Assembly (NCBI GenBank): GCA_938014885.1
Contig: CALLQI010000012.1
Span: forward strand, 93,278 to 157,277
From: an uncultured bacterium
GTDB lineage: Bacteria > Planctomycetota > UBA8742 > UBA2392
Reading direction: 5' to 3'
Length of the DNA: 64,000 nucleotides
Shown piece by piece: positions 16,863 through 25,517 of this stretch. A model generated the notes under the pieces. That model ran no database searches. It was not told the origin of the DNA and saw only the letters and a list, made by a program, of their open reading frames with translations. The first letter of the stretch is position 1, and each line of letters begins with the position of its first letter. The translations under genes and the position numbers were made by a program.

Positions 16863-17726
16863 TTACTCAATGTCGATGTGGACACTGGCGTGGGCGACGT
16901 CAATTTCAGTTTCCAGAGCCTCGCGCACTTCTTCGCCGATGTCGTGGGCCTGCTTCACGGAAAGTGTCGGCGGCACCAGGATGTGCACGTGCACGTGCAA
17001 CTGTGTGCCCATGTACTGCGCGCGCAGGTCGTGGGCACCCAGCACGCCGGGTACGGCGGCGGCTATGTCGCGCAGCGCGGTTTGCCTCGCTTCGGGCGGG
17101 GCCTCACCCATCAGCAGCCGGATGTTGGCCCGTGCCAGCGAGATACCCGACCACATGATCCAGGCCGAAAGCGGCAGGGCCAGCCACGCATCCAGCTCGG
17201 GCCAGCCGTAAACGGCGGCAAAGTAGCCACCTACGGCCACACCGCACACCAGCACGTCATTGCGGGCATCGACGGCCAGGGCCTTCAGCGCGGGCTGGAT
17301 GCCGTTGCTTGTTAGCTTTCTGGCAAGCATGAAGACGAAACCCTTGAACACGATTTTCGCGCCAAAGGCAGCCACCAGGATCAGGTCCGGCTTCACGAAC
17401 TCGCTGGTCGCGAGCGCGGCAATGGCATTGCGGCCGACTTCCACAGCCAGCACGCCGGCCATGACCGCAGTGATCAGCCCGCCGATCGGCTCAGCCCGGG
17501 TGTGGCCGAACGGGTGGTCTTCGTCGCGGGGCCGGGCCCCGATCACGACGGTGAGCGCCAGTACCGTGGCCGTGAACACGTCCATGAAACTGTCGGCGGC
17601 CTGGGCCAGCGCAAGCTGGCTGTCAAACCACCACCAGCCGAGAAACAGCGCGACGATCAGCGTCGCGCTGCCCAAAACGGTGAACACGGTAAGCAACCGC
17701 GCGGCATTCATGGAAGTCGAAGCCAT
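16863..17726 (-). CDS. Cation diffusion facilitator family transporter
   Basis: Divalent metal efflux transporter (Zn/Co/Fe/Mn) of the CDF family. Six TM segments lie in about residues 10-200. The transport-site motif in TM2 is ALAQAADSFMDVFTA; the TM3 loop reads DHPFGHTRAEPIGGL, a CDF hallmark; TM5 has AVDARNDVLVCG. The C-terminal cytoplasmic domain (about 205-287) has the ferredoxin-like fold sequence LHVHVHILVPP with several His for metal sensing. The ATG at 17726 was chosen; another at 17711 is possible and no good ribosome site separates them. Metal specificity is not readable. Confidence 0.92.
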   Translation of the reverse strand: MASTSMNAARLLTVFTVLGSATLIVALFLGWWWFDSQLALAQAADSFMDVFTATVLALTVVIGARPRDEDHPFGHTRAEPIGGLITAVMAGVLAVEVGRNAIAALATSEFVKPDLILVAAFGAKIVFKGFVFMLARKLTSNGIQPALKALAVDARNDVLVCGVAVGGYFAAVYGWPELDAWLALPLSAWIMWSGISLARANIRLLMGEAPPEARQTALRDIAAAVPGVLGAHDLRAQYMGTQLHVHVHILVPPTLSVKQAHDIGEEVREALETEIDVAHASVHIDIE

Positions 17727-17965
17727 TGCTGTTTGTTGTGCCAGTGATGGGCTGCAGCGCAGCCCCAAGCCCAATCATGCGGCCCAGTTGCAAAGTTGCA
17801 ATGTCGCGGCCGGGTGACGCGAAGCCGGGTGACGCAAAGCTGCTGCCAGTGTTTTTGCGGTGCGCCGTATTGTCTCGGATCGTACTTCATAATAGGTAAG
17901 ATGCTTCACCTGACAGCAGATTGGCCCCTGGGCGACCGGACCCCCTTCCGGCACGGGAGTTTGAC

Positions 17966-19633
17966 ATGAAGGTGTGGACAAAGTTACTGACGGGCGCGGC
18001 ACTGGCTGCCACTGTGGCGGTATTCGCCGTGCCGGGCGAAGCCGATGTGAAGAAAGAACTCAGCGCCTTCAAGGCCGTCTGGGGCGACAAGAAAAAGTCA
18101 ACCCGCGAGAAGTTTGAGGCCGTACAGGCCCTGCCCACGGGCGACGAGGGGCTCGCGGCCACGTACATCGAGATTCTTGAGACCGATGTGTGGCAGTACC
18201 GCGCCGATGTCGCACTGAACCGCATCGTGCAGGAAAACAATGAGGCGCTGCTGGCCGAGCTGTCGAAGTTCCTGTTCGATGAAAAGAAGGCACCCAAGCA
18301 GCCCTCAGCGGCCGAGCACCTGGTGCTGGCGCTGTATAACAACCAGAACTTCGCCAACGCCGCCAACTGGGCGAAGCTGGGCGACATCGTGAACAACGAA
18401 AAGATGCCCAGCAAGGTCAAGCGCCGCGCGATCCGTGAGCTTGGCCGTTGGCGCGGTGCCGAAGAAGTGCCGGCGGTGCAGACCCAGATGAAGGCCAACG
18501 CCGGCCTGCTGATTTCGCTGCTTAAGGCCAACCTTGCCAACAAGAAGGCCGACCGCATTGAGCGCTTCCTGCTGATTGACTCGCTTGAAAGCCTGACCAG
18601 CGAAGAGCACGAAGAGAGCATCGAGAACTGGGAGTACTGGTACAACAGCGTCAAGGACGCCGCCGACAAGCCCCTGACACCGCGCAAGGCGCAGGCGTTC
18701 AAAGACAACCTGGGCGACATTGAGCTGGAAGGTCACAGCTTCGTGCGCAAGGGCGCGCGCAAGGCGGAGGGCATGGAGATCCTGATCCTGCCCGAGTTCG
18801 CCTGGTCTGAAGAATACTGGTACCCGTACATCTTTGAGCTGAACAAGTTTGCCACGTGCACCTTCGTGGAACTGCCGGACGCCAGCCGCGTGAAGGGCCT
18901 GAAGCGCCCGACTGACCGCAGCGGCAACGCCGACCCCAACGCGTACTACTATCCGCTGGAGCAGCTGGTGGAGGCGTTTGAAGAACGCCGCAAGCTCAGC
19001 AAGCAGGAAAAAGTGGGCATCATCGCGCACGGTGTGTCGGGCTGGATCGCACTTGAGTACTGCCGCCTGCACCCGGAAAGCGTCGCCTTTGCGATCATCA
19101 TGAACACCTGGTCGGGGAACCAGAGCTTCGGCAAGGCGCGTAACCAGATGGAAGGCAACAAGGCCAAGGACGACGATTTCAAGTTCTATGGCGCCGGCCT
19201 GGTGTATGACCCGACGAACCGCCAGGGCTACAGCAGCTTCAATGACGACCAGAAGTTCCACTACCACACCGGCGAATTCAAGCGCATGCAGGCCGACCCG
19301 AAGTCCGTCGACAGCCTGATGTACGGCGCAATTCGATCGTACCGCAAGCCCATTGCGGGCGGCCAGGCGCTGGTTCCTGAGTATGAATTCGAGAACCAGA
19401 TGAAGAACAAGACCTTGAACGTGCCGGTGCTGTTCATCCACGGCGAAATGGACGGCATGTTCGTGCAGGACGACGTGAAGCTGTACCAGAAGGTCTTCAA
19501 GAACGGCATGTTCGAGACCTTCAAGGGAACCTCACGCACGCCGTGGGCCGAAGAACCGACGCTGTTCTATGAGAAGTTCAACACGCTCATGGAAAAGGCC
19601 GGCATCGTCGCCAAAGAGAAGGACAAGAAGTAG
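17966..19633 (+). CDS. Exported alpha/beta-hydrolase-like protein
   Basis: A 555-residue protein with signal peptide MKVWTKLLTGAALAATVAVF. Residues 25-230 are helical and repeat-like. The C-terminal half resembles an alpha/beta hydrolase: the nucleophile-elbow region IIAHGVSGWIAL near 355 and VPVLFIHGEMDGMF near 490 (acid-residue loop). The canonical GxSxG is altered to GVSGW, and no clear catalytic His is visible near the C-terminus, so activity is uncertain. The ATG at 17966 follows GGGAG; an upstream frame start at 17921 lacks a signal peptide. A terminator hairpin follows. Confidence 0.65.
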   Translation: MKVWTKLLTGAALAATVAVFAVPGEADVKKELSAFKAVWGDKKKSTREKFEAVQALPTGDEGLAATYIEILETDVWQYRADVALNRIVQENNEALLAELSKFLFDEKKAPKQPSAAEHLVLALYNNQNFANAANWAKLGDIVNNEKMPSKVKRRAIRELGRWRGAEEVPAVQTQMKANAGLLISLLKANLANKKADRIERFLLIDSLESLTSEEHEESIENWEYWYNSVKDAADKPLTPRKAQAFKDNLGDIELEGHSFVRKGARKAEGMEILILPEFAWSEEYWYPYIFELNKFATCTFVELPDASRVKGLKRPTDRSGNADPNAYYYPLEQLVEAFEERRKLSKQEKVGIIAHGVSGWIALEYCRLHPESVAFAIIMNTWSGNQSFGKARNQMEGNKAKDDDFKFYGAGLVYDPTNRQGYSSFNDDQKFHYHTGEFKRMQADPKSVDSLMYGAIRSYRKPIAGGQALVPEYEFENQMKNKTLNVPVLFIHGEMDGMFVQDDVKLYQKVFKNGMFETFKGTSRTPWAEEPTLFYEKFNTLMEKAGIVAKEKDKK

Positions 19634-19651
19634 CCGTCAAAGCAATCAAGC

Positions 19652-19679
19652 AACCGGGGCGCCACATGGCGCCCCGGTT
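19652..19679 (+). terminator. Rho-independent terminator after the hydrolase-like gene
   Basis: A 12-bp stem, AACCGGGGCGCC with GGCGCCCCGGTT, and an ACAT loop, 18 nt after the stop codon. The following CATTATTGG is only partly T-rich. Confidence 0.75.
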
Positions 19680-19732
19680 CATTATTGGGTTGGAACACTT
19701 GATGCTGCCTAAACATGCACGTGCAAGGGATG

Positions 19733-19886
19733 AACGGCAACTGCAATCAGCCACCAGGTTCACGAAGCAGCACGAAGCATGACTACAGCGTGAAACCACG
19801 GGTTCACACGGGTGGACACATTGCGGCGGAGGTTGCTGTTCTTGGTGCGCCTTAGCGTACTTCGTGGACCACAGCAGTTGCTGTTG
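19733..19886. repeat. CACGAAG-type palindromic element (locus B)
   Basis: Begins ACGGCAACTGC with GTTCACGAAGCAGCACGAAG and ends GTACTTCGTGGACCACAGCAGTTGC: inverted outer arms around a divergent centre. It occupies the gap between convergent genes (19634-19896). Confidence 0.7.
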
Positions 19887-19896
19887 GCTTTGCAAA

Positions 19897-20778
19897 CTAG
19901 GCCGCTTCGCTGATCTGGCGGCGCAGGGTCTTGTTGGCGTCCAGCATGGCCTGCAGGAAGCCGATACGGGCGTTGTCGCTTGTGCCGCCAGCTTTGACCA
20001 CGCTGGCGATCCCGGCCTCTTGCGCCGGTGAGGCTGCCAGCCGGCCAGACAGGCTTTCCAGCTCGCGGGCCAGGCGCTTGATCCGCGCCTCGAGTTCGAT
20101 GATGCGGCCGCTTTGGTCGTTCTCGGGGGCTGCCGTGTTGCGCAGGCGCTGGCTGTCGGTGATAGACAGTTTCAGCAGCGAGGCCTTCACTTCCTCGGCC
20201 TCCTGGGCGGCCTTGCGGCCGATCTCAACCTGTTGCTGGACCAGCTCCGCCTGTGCGGCCTCAAGCGTGGCAATGCGGGCCTGCGCTTCGCGGGCCAGGT
20301 TGCGCTGCTCGGCCAGCAGGGTCAGTGCTTCGCTGAGGCTGACTTCGCTGTCGCGACGAGCAGTCAGCTTGCCCGTGAGGGCATACACGCTCTGGCGCAA
20401 CTGCCGGCCCTCATCGCGGGCTGCGATCAGTTCATCGCGCAGCAGCAGTACCTTCTGGGTTGAGGCCGCCACACGGGCCTGCACGGCGGTTTCGCGACGA
20501 TGGCGCGCGCGTTCGGCGGCAAGCATTTGCGCATCGACGCTAGCCTGTTGGCGTGCGGCCTGGGCCGCGCGTTCGGCGAACATGGCGCGCGCGTTAGCGA
20601 GCACAAACACGCCAAACGTAGTCACCAGTGCCCCGGCCATCATTTCGGCCAGCAGGACGTAGCCGATCGCGCCGCCGTGGGCGCGGTTGGCGAGAAAGCC
20701 GGCCGTGAGCCCAAGCAGCGGTGCCAACGCAAAGCGGTGGGGGTCAGCGCGGCGCAGTTTCAGGAAAAGGTCGTCCAT
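19897..20778 (-). CDS. Membrane-anchored coiled-coil protein of unknown function
   Basis: A 293-residue protein. Two hydrophobic segments near the N-terminus (about residues 17-35 and 37-62) are followed by some 200 residues of Ala/Glu/Arg/Gln-rich coiled coil (for example LEAAQAELVQQQVEIGRKAAQ and RIIELEARIKRLARELESL). A long cytoplasmic or periplasmic rod is the most that can be inferred. It follows the RusA-like gene by 14 nt and is probably co-transcribed with it. No known family is recognised. Confidence 0.7.
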   Translation of the reverse strand: MDDLFLKLRRADPHRFALAPLLGLTAGFLANRAHGGAIGYVLLAEMMAGALVTTFGVFVLANARAMFAERAAQAARQQASVDAQMLAAERARHRRETAVQARVAASTQKVLLLRDELIAARDEGRQLRQSVYALTGKLTARRDSEVSLSEALTLLAEQRNLAREAQARIATLEAAQAELVQQQVEIGRKAAQEAEEVKASLLKLSITDSQRLRNTAAPENDQSGRIIELEARIKRLARELESLSGRLAASPAQEAGIASVVKAGGTSDNARIGFLQAMLDANKTLRRQISEAA

Positions 20779-20792
20779 GTTCAGGCTCCGGC

Positions 20793-21338
20793 TTACGCGG
20801 CGTCGCGGTTGGTATTGCGCTTCAGTTCAGTGATCAGCACCACAGTCTCTTCCGTGGTGCTGTCGTGCTTGTTCAGGACGACGCGAAAGATGCTGCTGTC
20901 ATCGATGCCCAAGGCATCGCACACGCAGTCTTCGAGGAACTTGACGCGATTGGTCAGGTCCACGCGGCGCACACCCTGCTTGGCCGTGAAGGCGCTCAGG
21001 TAAAGGTCTATGTGCAGCTCATACACGCGCGAAGGGTCAAGGCTGCCGCGGATCATGGCTGCAATCAGGCGCCGGATGCGGCGTGCCTGCGTGGTCAGGA
21101 CCCGCTTGATGATGCCGGTTTCAGGGTCGCGTACCGTGGTGAACAGCTTGTTCACGCTGGGGGGCAGGAAGGGCAGGCGCAGCTTGAACTCGGGTATAGG
21201 CTTGGCCTGTGGTTTCGCCTGCCAAGTGCGTCGGCGCGTCTGTGTCTTGGGCTGCTGCTTGCGCGCGCCGGCCAATGCGCGGAACTCGGCCGCGGAGATA
21301 CGTGTAGGGCGCGAACGCACAGGATCAGCCGAAGACAT
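20793..21338 (-). CDS. RusA-like Holliday junction resolvase
   Basis: A 181-residue protein. Residues about 50-175 match the RusA nuclease layout: an N-terminal LPPSVNKLFTT (substrate loop), then RVDLTNRVKFLEDCVCDALGIDDSSIF, which has the spaced acidic residues that bind metal in RusA (compare D-x-DN-x2-K-x2-LDAL-x6-D(D)S in the family). RusA enzymes cleave four-way DNA junctions and are mostly phage-derived. The N-terminal 45 residues are basic (RRRTWQAKPQAKP) and extra. No phage genes are near. The identification is from motif spacing only. Confidence 0.65.
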   Translation of the reverse strand: MSSADPVRSRPTRISAAEFRALAGARKQQPKTQTRRRTWQAKPQAKPIPEFKLRLPFLPPSVNKLFTTVRDPETGIIKRVLTTQARRIRRLIAAMIRGSLDPSRVYELHIDLYLSAFTAKQGVRRVDLTNRVKFLEDCVCDALGIDDSSIFRVVLNKHDSTTEETVVLITELKRNTNRDAA

Positions 21339-21395
21339 GGTAGCCTCCGGGAAATCATCGGGTGTAGGCGCGCACTGCCTTTAGAGATTCGGGTA

Positions 21396-22889
21396 TTACT
21401 TGCGTTCGGCGGCCTTGAGGGCCTCTTCGGGCGTGAACACGATGCGGAAGCCAAGCGCGTGGTTGCCACGCGTGTAGGGGTCGGAGTAGCGGCGGAAGTA
21501 ACCGCGGCACACCTGCGGGTCGTCGTCGTTGGTGCTGCCGCCGCGGATGGTGCGACGTGACTTGTCGCTGCCCCGGCTGAATGGGTTGGCTTCGGCCCAT
21601 TCCGGGCGTTCCAGGTACACGTCGCGCACCCATTCGGCTGCGTTGCCGCACAGGTCGCGGTGACCAAACGGCCCGATGTCCTGGGTCATGGCCCCGACTT
21701 CCATCACGTCCCAGCGGTTGATGTTGGACATGGCTGAGCCCACACGCTCAATGCCGTCGCGTCCCATGAACTTGGCACCCCAGGGGATGTCCATGCCCCA
21801 CGGGTAGTAGCGCGCGTCGGTGCCGCGTGCGGTTTTTTCCCATTGGGCTTCCGTGGGAAGCTTGCCGCCCAGGTAGTTGCAGAAGGCCTCAGCCTCAAAC
21901 CACGACACGCCCACTACCGGCATGGCCGGCGCGCGCATGTGGCTGGATGTGCTAAGGCTGATGCGGGCCGCAATCGGGCGCTCTTTGGCGCCATAGGCCC
22001 AGGCGATGACCTGATAGCTGTCGGTCGCGGGGGCGCTGGAAAGGTCCACCTGGCCCGCGTGATTGGTGGTGAAGTACAGGCCGGCATCTTTGACGCGCTG
22101 GTCGCGCGCCAGGTCTTCGGGCAGGACGTTTCTCCAACTGCCCGAGAACTCAAGCATCACGTTGCCGGTGTCAGAATCGTAGCGAAGGTAGTCTTTCCAC
22201 GCGGCGCGGTTGGGCAGCACCAGGACGGGCACGTCCGACTGGCCAAGTACCAGCCCGGATTCACGTACTTCAAGGGTTACTTTGTTCTCGGGCGAGGCCA
22301 GTGCGCGCAGCCGGCCCGATTGTTCGATACGCTGCCAGCCGATGTAATACGAGCCGCCAAGCCCCAGGCTGTCGAGCGCATATTCGGCACCTTCCTGCGA
22401 CCAGTACTGCGGCTTGCTGTAGCCGCCATCCAGGATGAAGGTGTAGTACTGCGAGTTGGTGACCTCGGTGGTGGAAACGTAACAGTCGTCCACCCAGATC
22501 TCGCGCTGGGGCATGTTGGCCTGCACCTGGTCATTCTCGCCCATTTTGAAAATGCCTTGGGGCACCAGGCGCAGCTCAAGCTCAATCGGGCTGCCGGCGA
22601 CGGTGCGCGTGATGCGGATTCGTTCGGGCAGCGGGGTGTCCCACTTGCGGCGGTACTTTGCTTCGTCGGGGCGTGTCAGGCCGCCCGGGCCGGGTGTTTC
22701 GTCGGTTTTGGGGTCAGGGGCCGTGTTGTTGAAGGGGCGCGGGTCGCCGCCCGGGGTGTCAAAGGACTGCGAAATCATGCTGCGCAGGCCACCCAGGTCA
22801 AAGCGGAACACGGCCAACGCGATGATCGCGATGATGATGACAACAGCTACGGCAATCAGTGAACCTGTTCCGCGGTTGCTATCAGCCAT
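21396..22889 (-). CDS. Membrane-anchored FGE-sulfatase (SUMF1) domain protein
   Basis: A 497-residue protein. It starts MADSNRGTGSLIAVAV with one TM helix (about 11-32), then a Pro-rich linker, then a formylglycine-generating-enzyme fold (about 105-490: VGVSWFEAEAFCNYLGGKLPTEAQWEKTA, YPWG, LCGNAAEWVRD, IRGGS, ALGFRIV). True FGEs use two Cys in GGSxxC-x4-C; here the segment is RGGSTNDDDPQVCRGYF with only one Cys, so formylglycine generation is unlikely; the fold may be a binding module as in many signalling proteins. The ATG at 22889 was chosen over one at 22916 because the TM domain follows immediately. Confidence 0.85.
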   Translation of the reverse strand: MADSNRGTGSLIAVAVVIIIAIIALAVFRFDLGGLRSMISQSFDTPGGDPRPFNNTAPDPKTDETPGPGGLTRPDEAKYRRKWDTPLPERIRITRTVAGSPIELELRLVPQGIFKMGENDQVQANMPQREIWVDDCYVSTTEVTNSQYYTFILDGGYSKPQYWSQEGAEYALDSLGLGGSYYIGWQRIEQSGRLRALASPENKVTLEVRESGLVLGQSDVPVLVLPNRAAWKDYLRYDSDTGNVMLEFSGSWRNVLPEDLARDQRVKDAGLYFTTNHAGQVDLSSAPATDSYQVIAWAYGAKERPIAARISLSTSSHMRAPAMPVVGVSWFEAEAFCNYLGGKLPTEAQWEKTARGTDARYYPWGMDIPWGAKFMGRDGIERVGSAMSNINRWDVMEVGAMTQDIGPFGHRDLCGNAAEWVRDVYLERPEWAEANPFSRGSDKSRRTIRGGSTNDDDPQVCRGYFRRYSDPYTRGNHALGFRIVFTPEEALKAAERK

Positions 22890-23028
22890 GTGCCCGGCAT
22901 CCTCAGTTGCAATCATACGAATCTCCGCACCGGAAGCACCCGGCGATCACCGAAACGGGTGGTGTCCCCAACCAGTCTGTGCAAAGCCTGTGCCCAACCG
23001 ACGCAGGCCGTCGCAGCGGCTGACACGA

Positions 23029-23190
23029 AGAGCGGCAACTGCGGTAATCCACGAAGTTCATGAAGAACAGACTCGGGTGTGACCGCCAAGCGCGCCAAGA
23101 TGCGCCAATAACTGCCTTGGCGGTCTGCTGCAACGGCAGTTCTCTGTGCCATCCGTGAAATCTGTGGACTGGCCGTAGTTGCCGTTCAAA
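23029..23190. repeat. CACGAAG/GCCAAG nested palindrome (locus C)
   Basis: Order of units: GCGGCAACTGCGGTAATCC, CACGAAG and CATGAAG, CCGCCAAGCGCGCCAAG, a short centre, CTTGGCGG, then degenerate right-arm units (CCGTGAAATCTGTGGA) and GTAGTTGCCGTT. This is a degenerate copy of the fuller elements at loci D and E. It lies in the 422-nt gap 22890-23311, which has no gene. Confidence 0.75.
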
Positions 23191-23265
23191 CAGAGTTACC
23201 CGTGTGCACCTGTGGTTCCAACGCGGTTGCTCTTGCGGTGCGCCTTCTGCGGCCGCGCAAACGAA

Positions 23266-23293
23266 AAGGCGGGGCGAATTTCGCCCCGCCTTT
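23266..23293 (-). terminator. Terminator downstream of pilC
   Basis: A perfect 12-bp stem (AAGGCGGGGCGA with TCGCCCCGCCTT) and a short loop. On the minus strand it is followed by TTCGTTT, 19 nt beyond the pilC stop; it is nearly symmetrical and may work in both directions. Confidence 0.8.
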
Positions 23294-23311
23294 GTTCTTG
23301 GAAGTCCTAGT

Positions 23312-24562
23312 TTAGCCGATCGCGTCGATCAGGCCCACCAGCGGCAGGAACAGCGCGATCACGATGAAGCCGATGGCGCCGCCCATGAATACGATCAGCA
23401 CCGGCTCAAGGATGCTCACCAGCGATTCGACCGCGATGTCCACGTAAGTGTCGAACGTGTCGGCCACCTTCAGCAGCATCTTGTCGAGTTCACCGGTTTC
23501 TTCACCCACGTCGATCATGTTCACGACCAGGTCGTCGAACAGGCCGGTTTCACCCAGCGGGCCGGCGATGGTTTCGCCTTCCTTGATGCTGCTGGCCACC
23601 TTGTCGATGGCGTCGCCCAGCACCACGTTACCGATCGCGTTCTTGCAGATGTTCAGGGATTCCAGGATCGGCACACCGGCCATCACCAGCGTGCCCAGCG
23701 TACGCGTGAAGCGCGCCGTCACGGCCTTCTTGATGATGTTGCCAAAGATCGGCAATTTCAGCTTCAGCGTGTCGATGACGCGCTCGCCCTTGGGTGTGCG
23801 GCCCCAGGCCATGATGCCGAAACCCGCGCCGACGCACGCCAGCGCGAACAGGATGCCGTAGATGCTGGCGATGCTTTCGCTGATCCAGATCAGCGAGGCC
23901 GTCATAATGTGCAGTTCAAGGCCCTGGTCTTCGAACATCTTTTTGAAGGCCGGAATCACGAACACCATGATGCCGGTCAAGATCATCACGGCCACGGACA
24001 TCACGATGATGGGGTAGATCATCGCGCCGATCACCTTCTTCTTCAGGCGCTGCGCTTTTTCCATGAAGTCGGCAAGGCGCTGCAGAATCGTGTCCAGCAC
24101 ACCGCCCGCTTCGCCGGCCTTGATCATGTTAACGAACAGGCGGTCAAACACGCGCGGGTGGTTGCCGAATGCTTCAGACAGGCTTGAGCCTTGTTCGACA
24201 CTGGTTGAGACGTCTTCAATGACACTCTTGAAGGTGCCCGGCTTCTGCTGCTTGGCCAGCACCTTCAAACTGCGCACCACGGGCAGGCCGGCGTCGATCA
24301 GCACGGCCATCTGCGCCGTGAAGTCGGTCAGCTGCTGCGCGTTGACGCGGCCGCGGATTTTGCCGCCCTTGGCGGGCCCGGGCTGCGACGGCTCTTTCTT
24401 GGCGGCCGCTTTTTTTGCGTTGTCGGCAAGCTGCGCGACTTTGGTGGGCTTCAGGCCGGCGTTGCGGATCTCGAGGATCGCCTGGTTGCGGTTGGCCGCC
24501 TCCAGCTCGCCGGTTTCTTTGGCGCCCTGCGCGTTGATGGCTTCGTAGGCAAAGATTGGCAT
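23312..24562 (-). CDS. pilC: Type II secretion / type IV pilus inner-membrane protein (PilC/GspF)
   Basis: Polytopic platform protein of the type IV pilus or type II secretion machine. The start MPIFAYEAINAQGAKETGELEA and two repeated T2SSF domains (about residues 85-205 and 285-410) match; FTAQMAVLIDAGLPVVRSL and FTRTLGTLVMAGVPILESL are the equivalent segments of the repeats. Three TM helices lie around 180-200, 235-255 and 385-410. The ATG at 24562 has AGGCGA upstream and replaces a longer start at 24715. It is separated from the PilM/PilO-like genes (25518-28106) by the divergent ptsN-like gene. Pilin, ATPase and secretin genes are not in the window. Confidence 0.93.
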   Translation of the reverse strand: MPIFAYEAINAQGAKETGELEAANRNQAILEIRNAGLKPTKVAQLADNAKKAAAKKEPSQPGPAKGGKIRGRVNAQQLTDFTAQMAVLIDAGLPVVRSLKVLAKQQKPGTFKSVIEDVSTSVEQGSSLSEAFGNHPRVFDRLFVNMIKAGEAGGVLDTILQRLADFMEKAQRLKKKVIGAMIYPIIVMSVAVMILTGIMVFVIPAFKKMFEDQGLELHIMTASLIWISESIASIYGILFALACVGAGFGIMAWGRTPKGERVIDTLKLKLPIFGNIIKKAVTARFTRTLGTLVMAGVPILESLNICKNAIGNVVLGDAIDKVASSIKEGETIAGPLGETGLFDDLVVNMIDVGEETGELDKMLLKVADTFDTYVDIAVESLVSILEPVLIVFMGGAIGFIVIALFLPLVGLIDAIG

Positions 24563-24776
24563 TTCGCCTGGCCTCCCAGCGAGTCGGTCCGGCGGCAACG
24601 GCCGCGCGAATCCACTACTAAACGAGCGCAAACGCGCCCTGGCGGAAGGGGGGATTCCAGCCGACTGAAGAACTGTCCCAATCTTACGGGCCGAACGGGG
24701 CAATGCAAGCCACACCTCAGGTTGCCTTTCAGCGGATGGCGGCTAAATTCCGGCAACTCTTTGCCGGGAACCCGAT

Positions 24777-25229
24777 ATGAACATCCATGCCATGCTTGCC
24801 CCCGAACGGGTGATTACCGAACTGAAAAGCACCAGCAAGCGTGAGGCACTGGTTGAGATTGTGGAGAACCTGGGCAAGTCTGCGGCCGTAACCGACGTTG
24901 AGGCCCTCAAGAACGCGATCCTGGACCGCGAAGAGATCATGTCCACGGGTGTCGGCCTCACGATTGCCGTGCCGCACGCCAAGCTTTCGAGCGTCAAGGC
25001 GTTCACGCTGGGCCTGGCCCGCAGCACCAAGGGCATCGATTACGACAGCCTGGACGGGCAGCCGGTGCGCATCATCGTCACGATCGCGGCACCTGACAAC
25101 GACCAGAATACCTACCTGCGGGTGCTCGCCAGTGTGATGCATGTGCTGCGCAATGAAGATTACCGCAAGCAGATCCTGATGGCCGCCAACGCCGAAGAAA
25201 TGATCGCGGTGTTCAAGAACGCCAGCTAG
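24777..25229 (+). CDS. PTS EIIA-like domain protein (PtsN/fructose IIA family)
   Basis: A 150-residue single-domain EIIA of the mannitol/fructose type. The phosphorylatable His is His67 in TIAVPHAKLSSV, and DREEIMSTGVG is the conserved lead-in. Such lone EIIA proteins (PtsN, EIIA-Ntr) regulate nitrogen, potassium or envelope processes rather than sugar uptake. No PTS transporter or HPr gene is in the window. It lies divergent from pilC. The start at 24777 gives MNIHAMLAPERVI, normal for the family. Confidence 0.9.
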   Translation: MNIHAMLAPERVITELKSTSKREALVEIVENLGKSAAVTDVEALKNAILDREEIMSTGVGLTIAVPHAKLSSVKAFTLGLARSTKGIDYDSLDGQPVRIIVTIAAPDNDQNTYLRVLASVMHVLRNEDYRKQILMAANAEEMIAVFKNAS

Positions 25230-25260
25230 GGGCTTGTGCGATAGCCGCAACGGCTGACGC

Positions 25261-25490
25261 GAACAGCAACTGCGTTTGCCCACGAAGCCACACGAAGTGT
25301 CACGAAGAGCGGCAACTGTTTTCAGGCCGAACTGCGGCAGCGCACCGCCAAAGCACCCAGACGCCAAAGTCTGATTGGGTGTTTTGGCGCTTTTGCGCTT
25401 TGGCGGTATGAGTAGTTGTCTTGATGCGGCGGGTCTAACTGCAGCGTGCGGTCGCCGTTCTTTGTGCCGCTTCGTGTACTTCGTGGATGA
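25261..25490. repeat. CACGAAG/GCCAAAG nested palindrome (locus D)
   Basis: Left outer arm: GCAACTGC, then CACGAAG three times at 10-nt spacing. Left inner arm: CCGCCAAAG and ACGCCAAAG. Centre near 25372. Right inner arm: TTTTGGCGC and GCTTTGGCGG. Right outer arm: GCTTCGTGTACTTCGTGGA. It occupies most of the gap between the convergent ptsN-like and PilO-like genes. Confidence 0.85.
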
Positions 25491-25517
25491 ACGCCATGGC
25501 TGTTCGTCGTGGCCGGA

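Noticed and set aside
18305..19441. Minus-strand open frame opposite the alpha/beta-hydrolase-like gene
   Set aside because: Antisense shadow; the plus-strand frame has a signal peptide, a ribosome site and hydrolase motifs.
25261..25490. CRISPR array in the CACGAAG regions
   Set aside because: Units are 7-8 nt, spacers are only 2-3 nt, and the array is palindromic; no cas genes are present.
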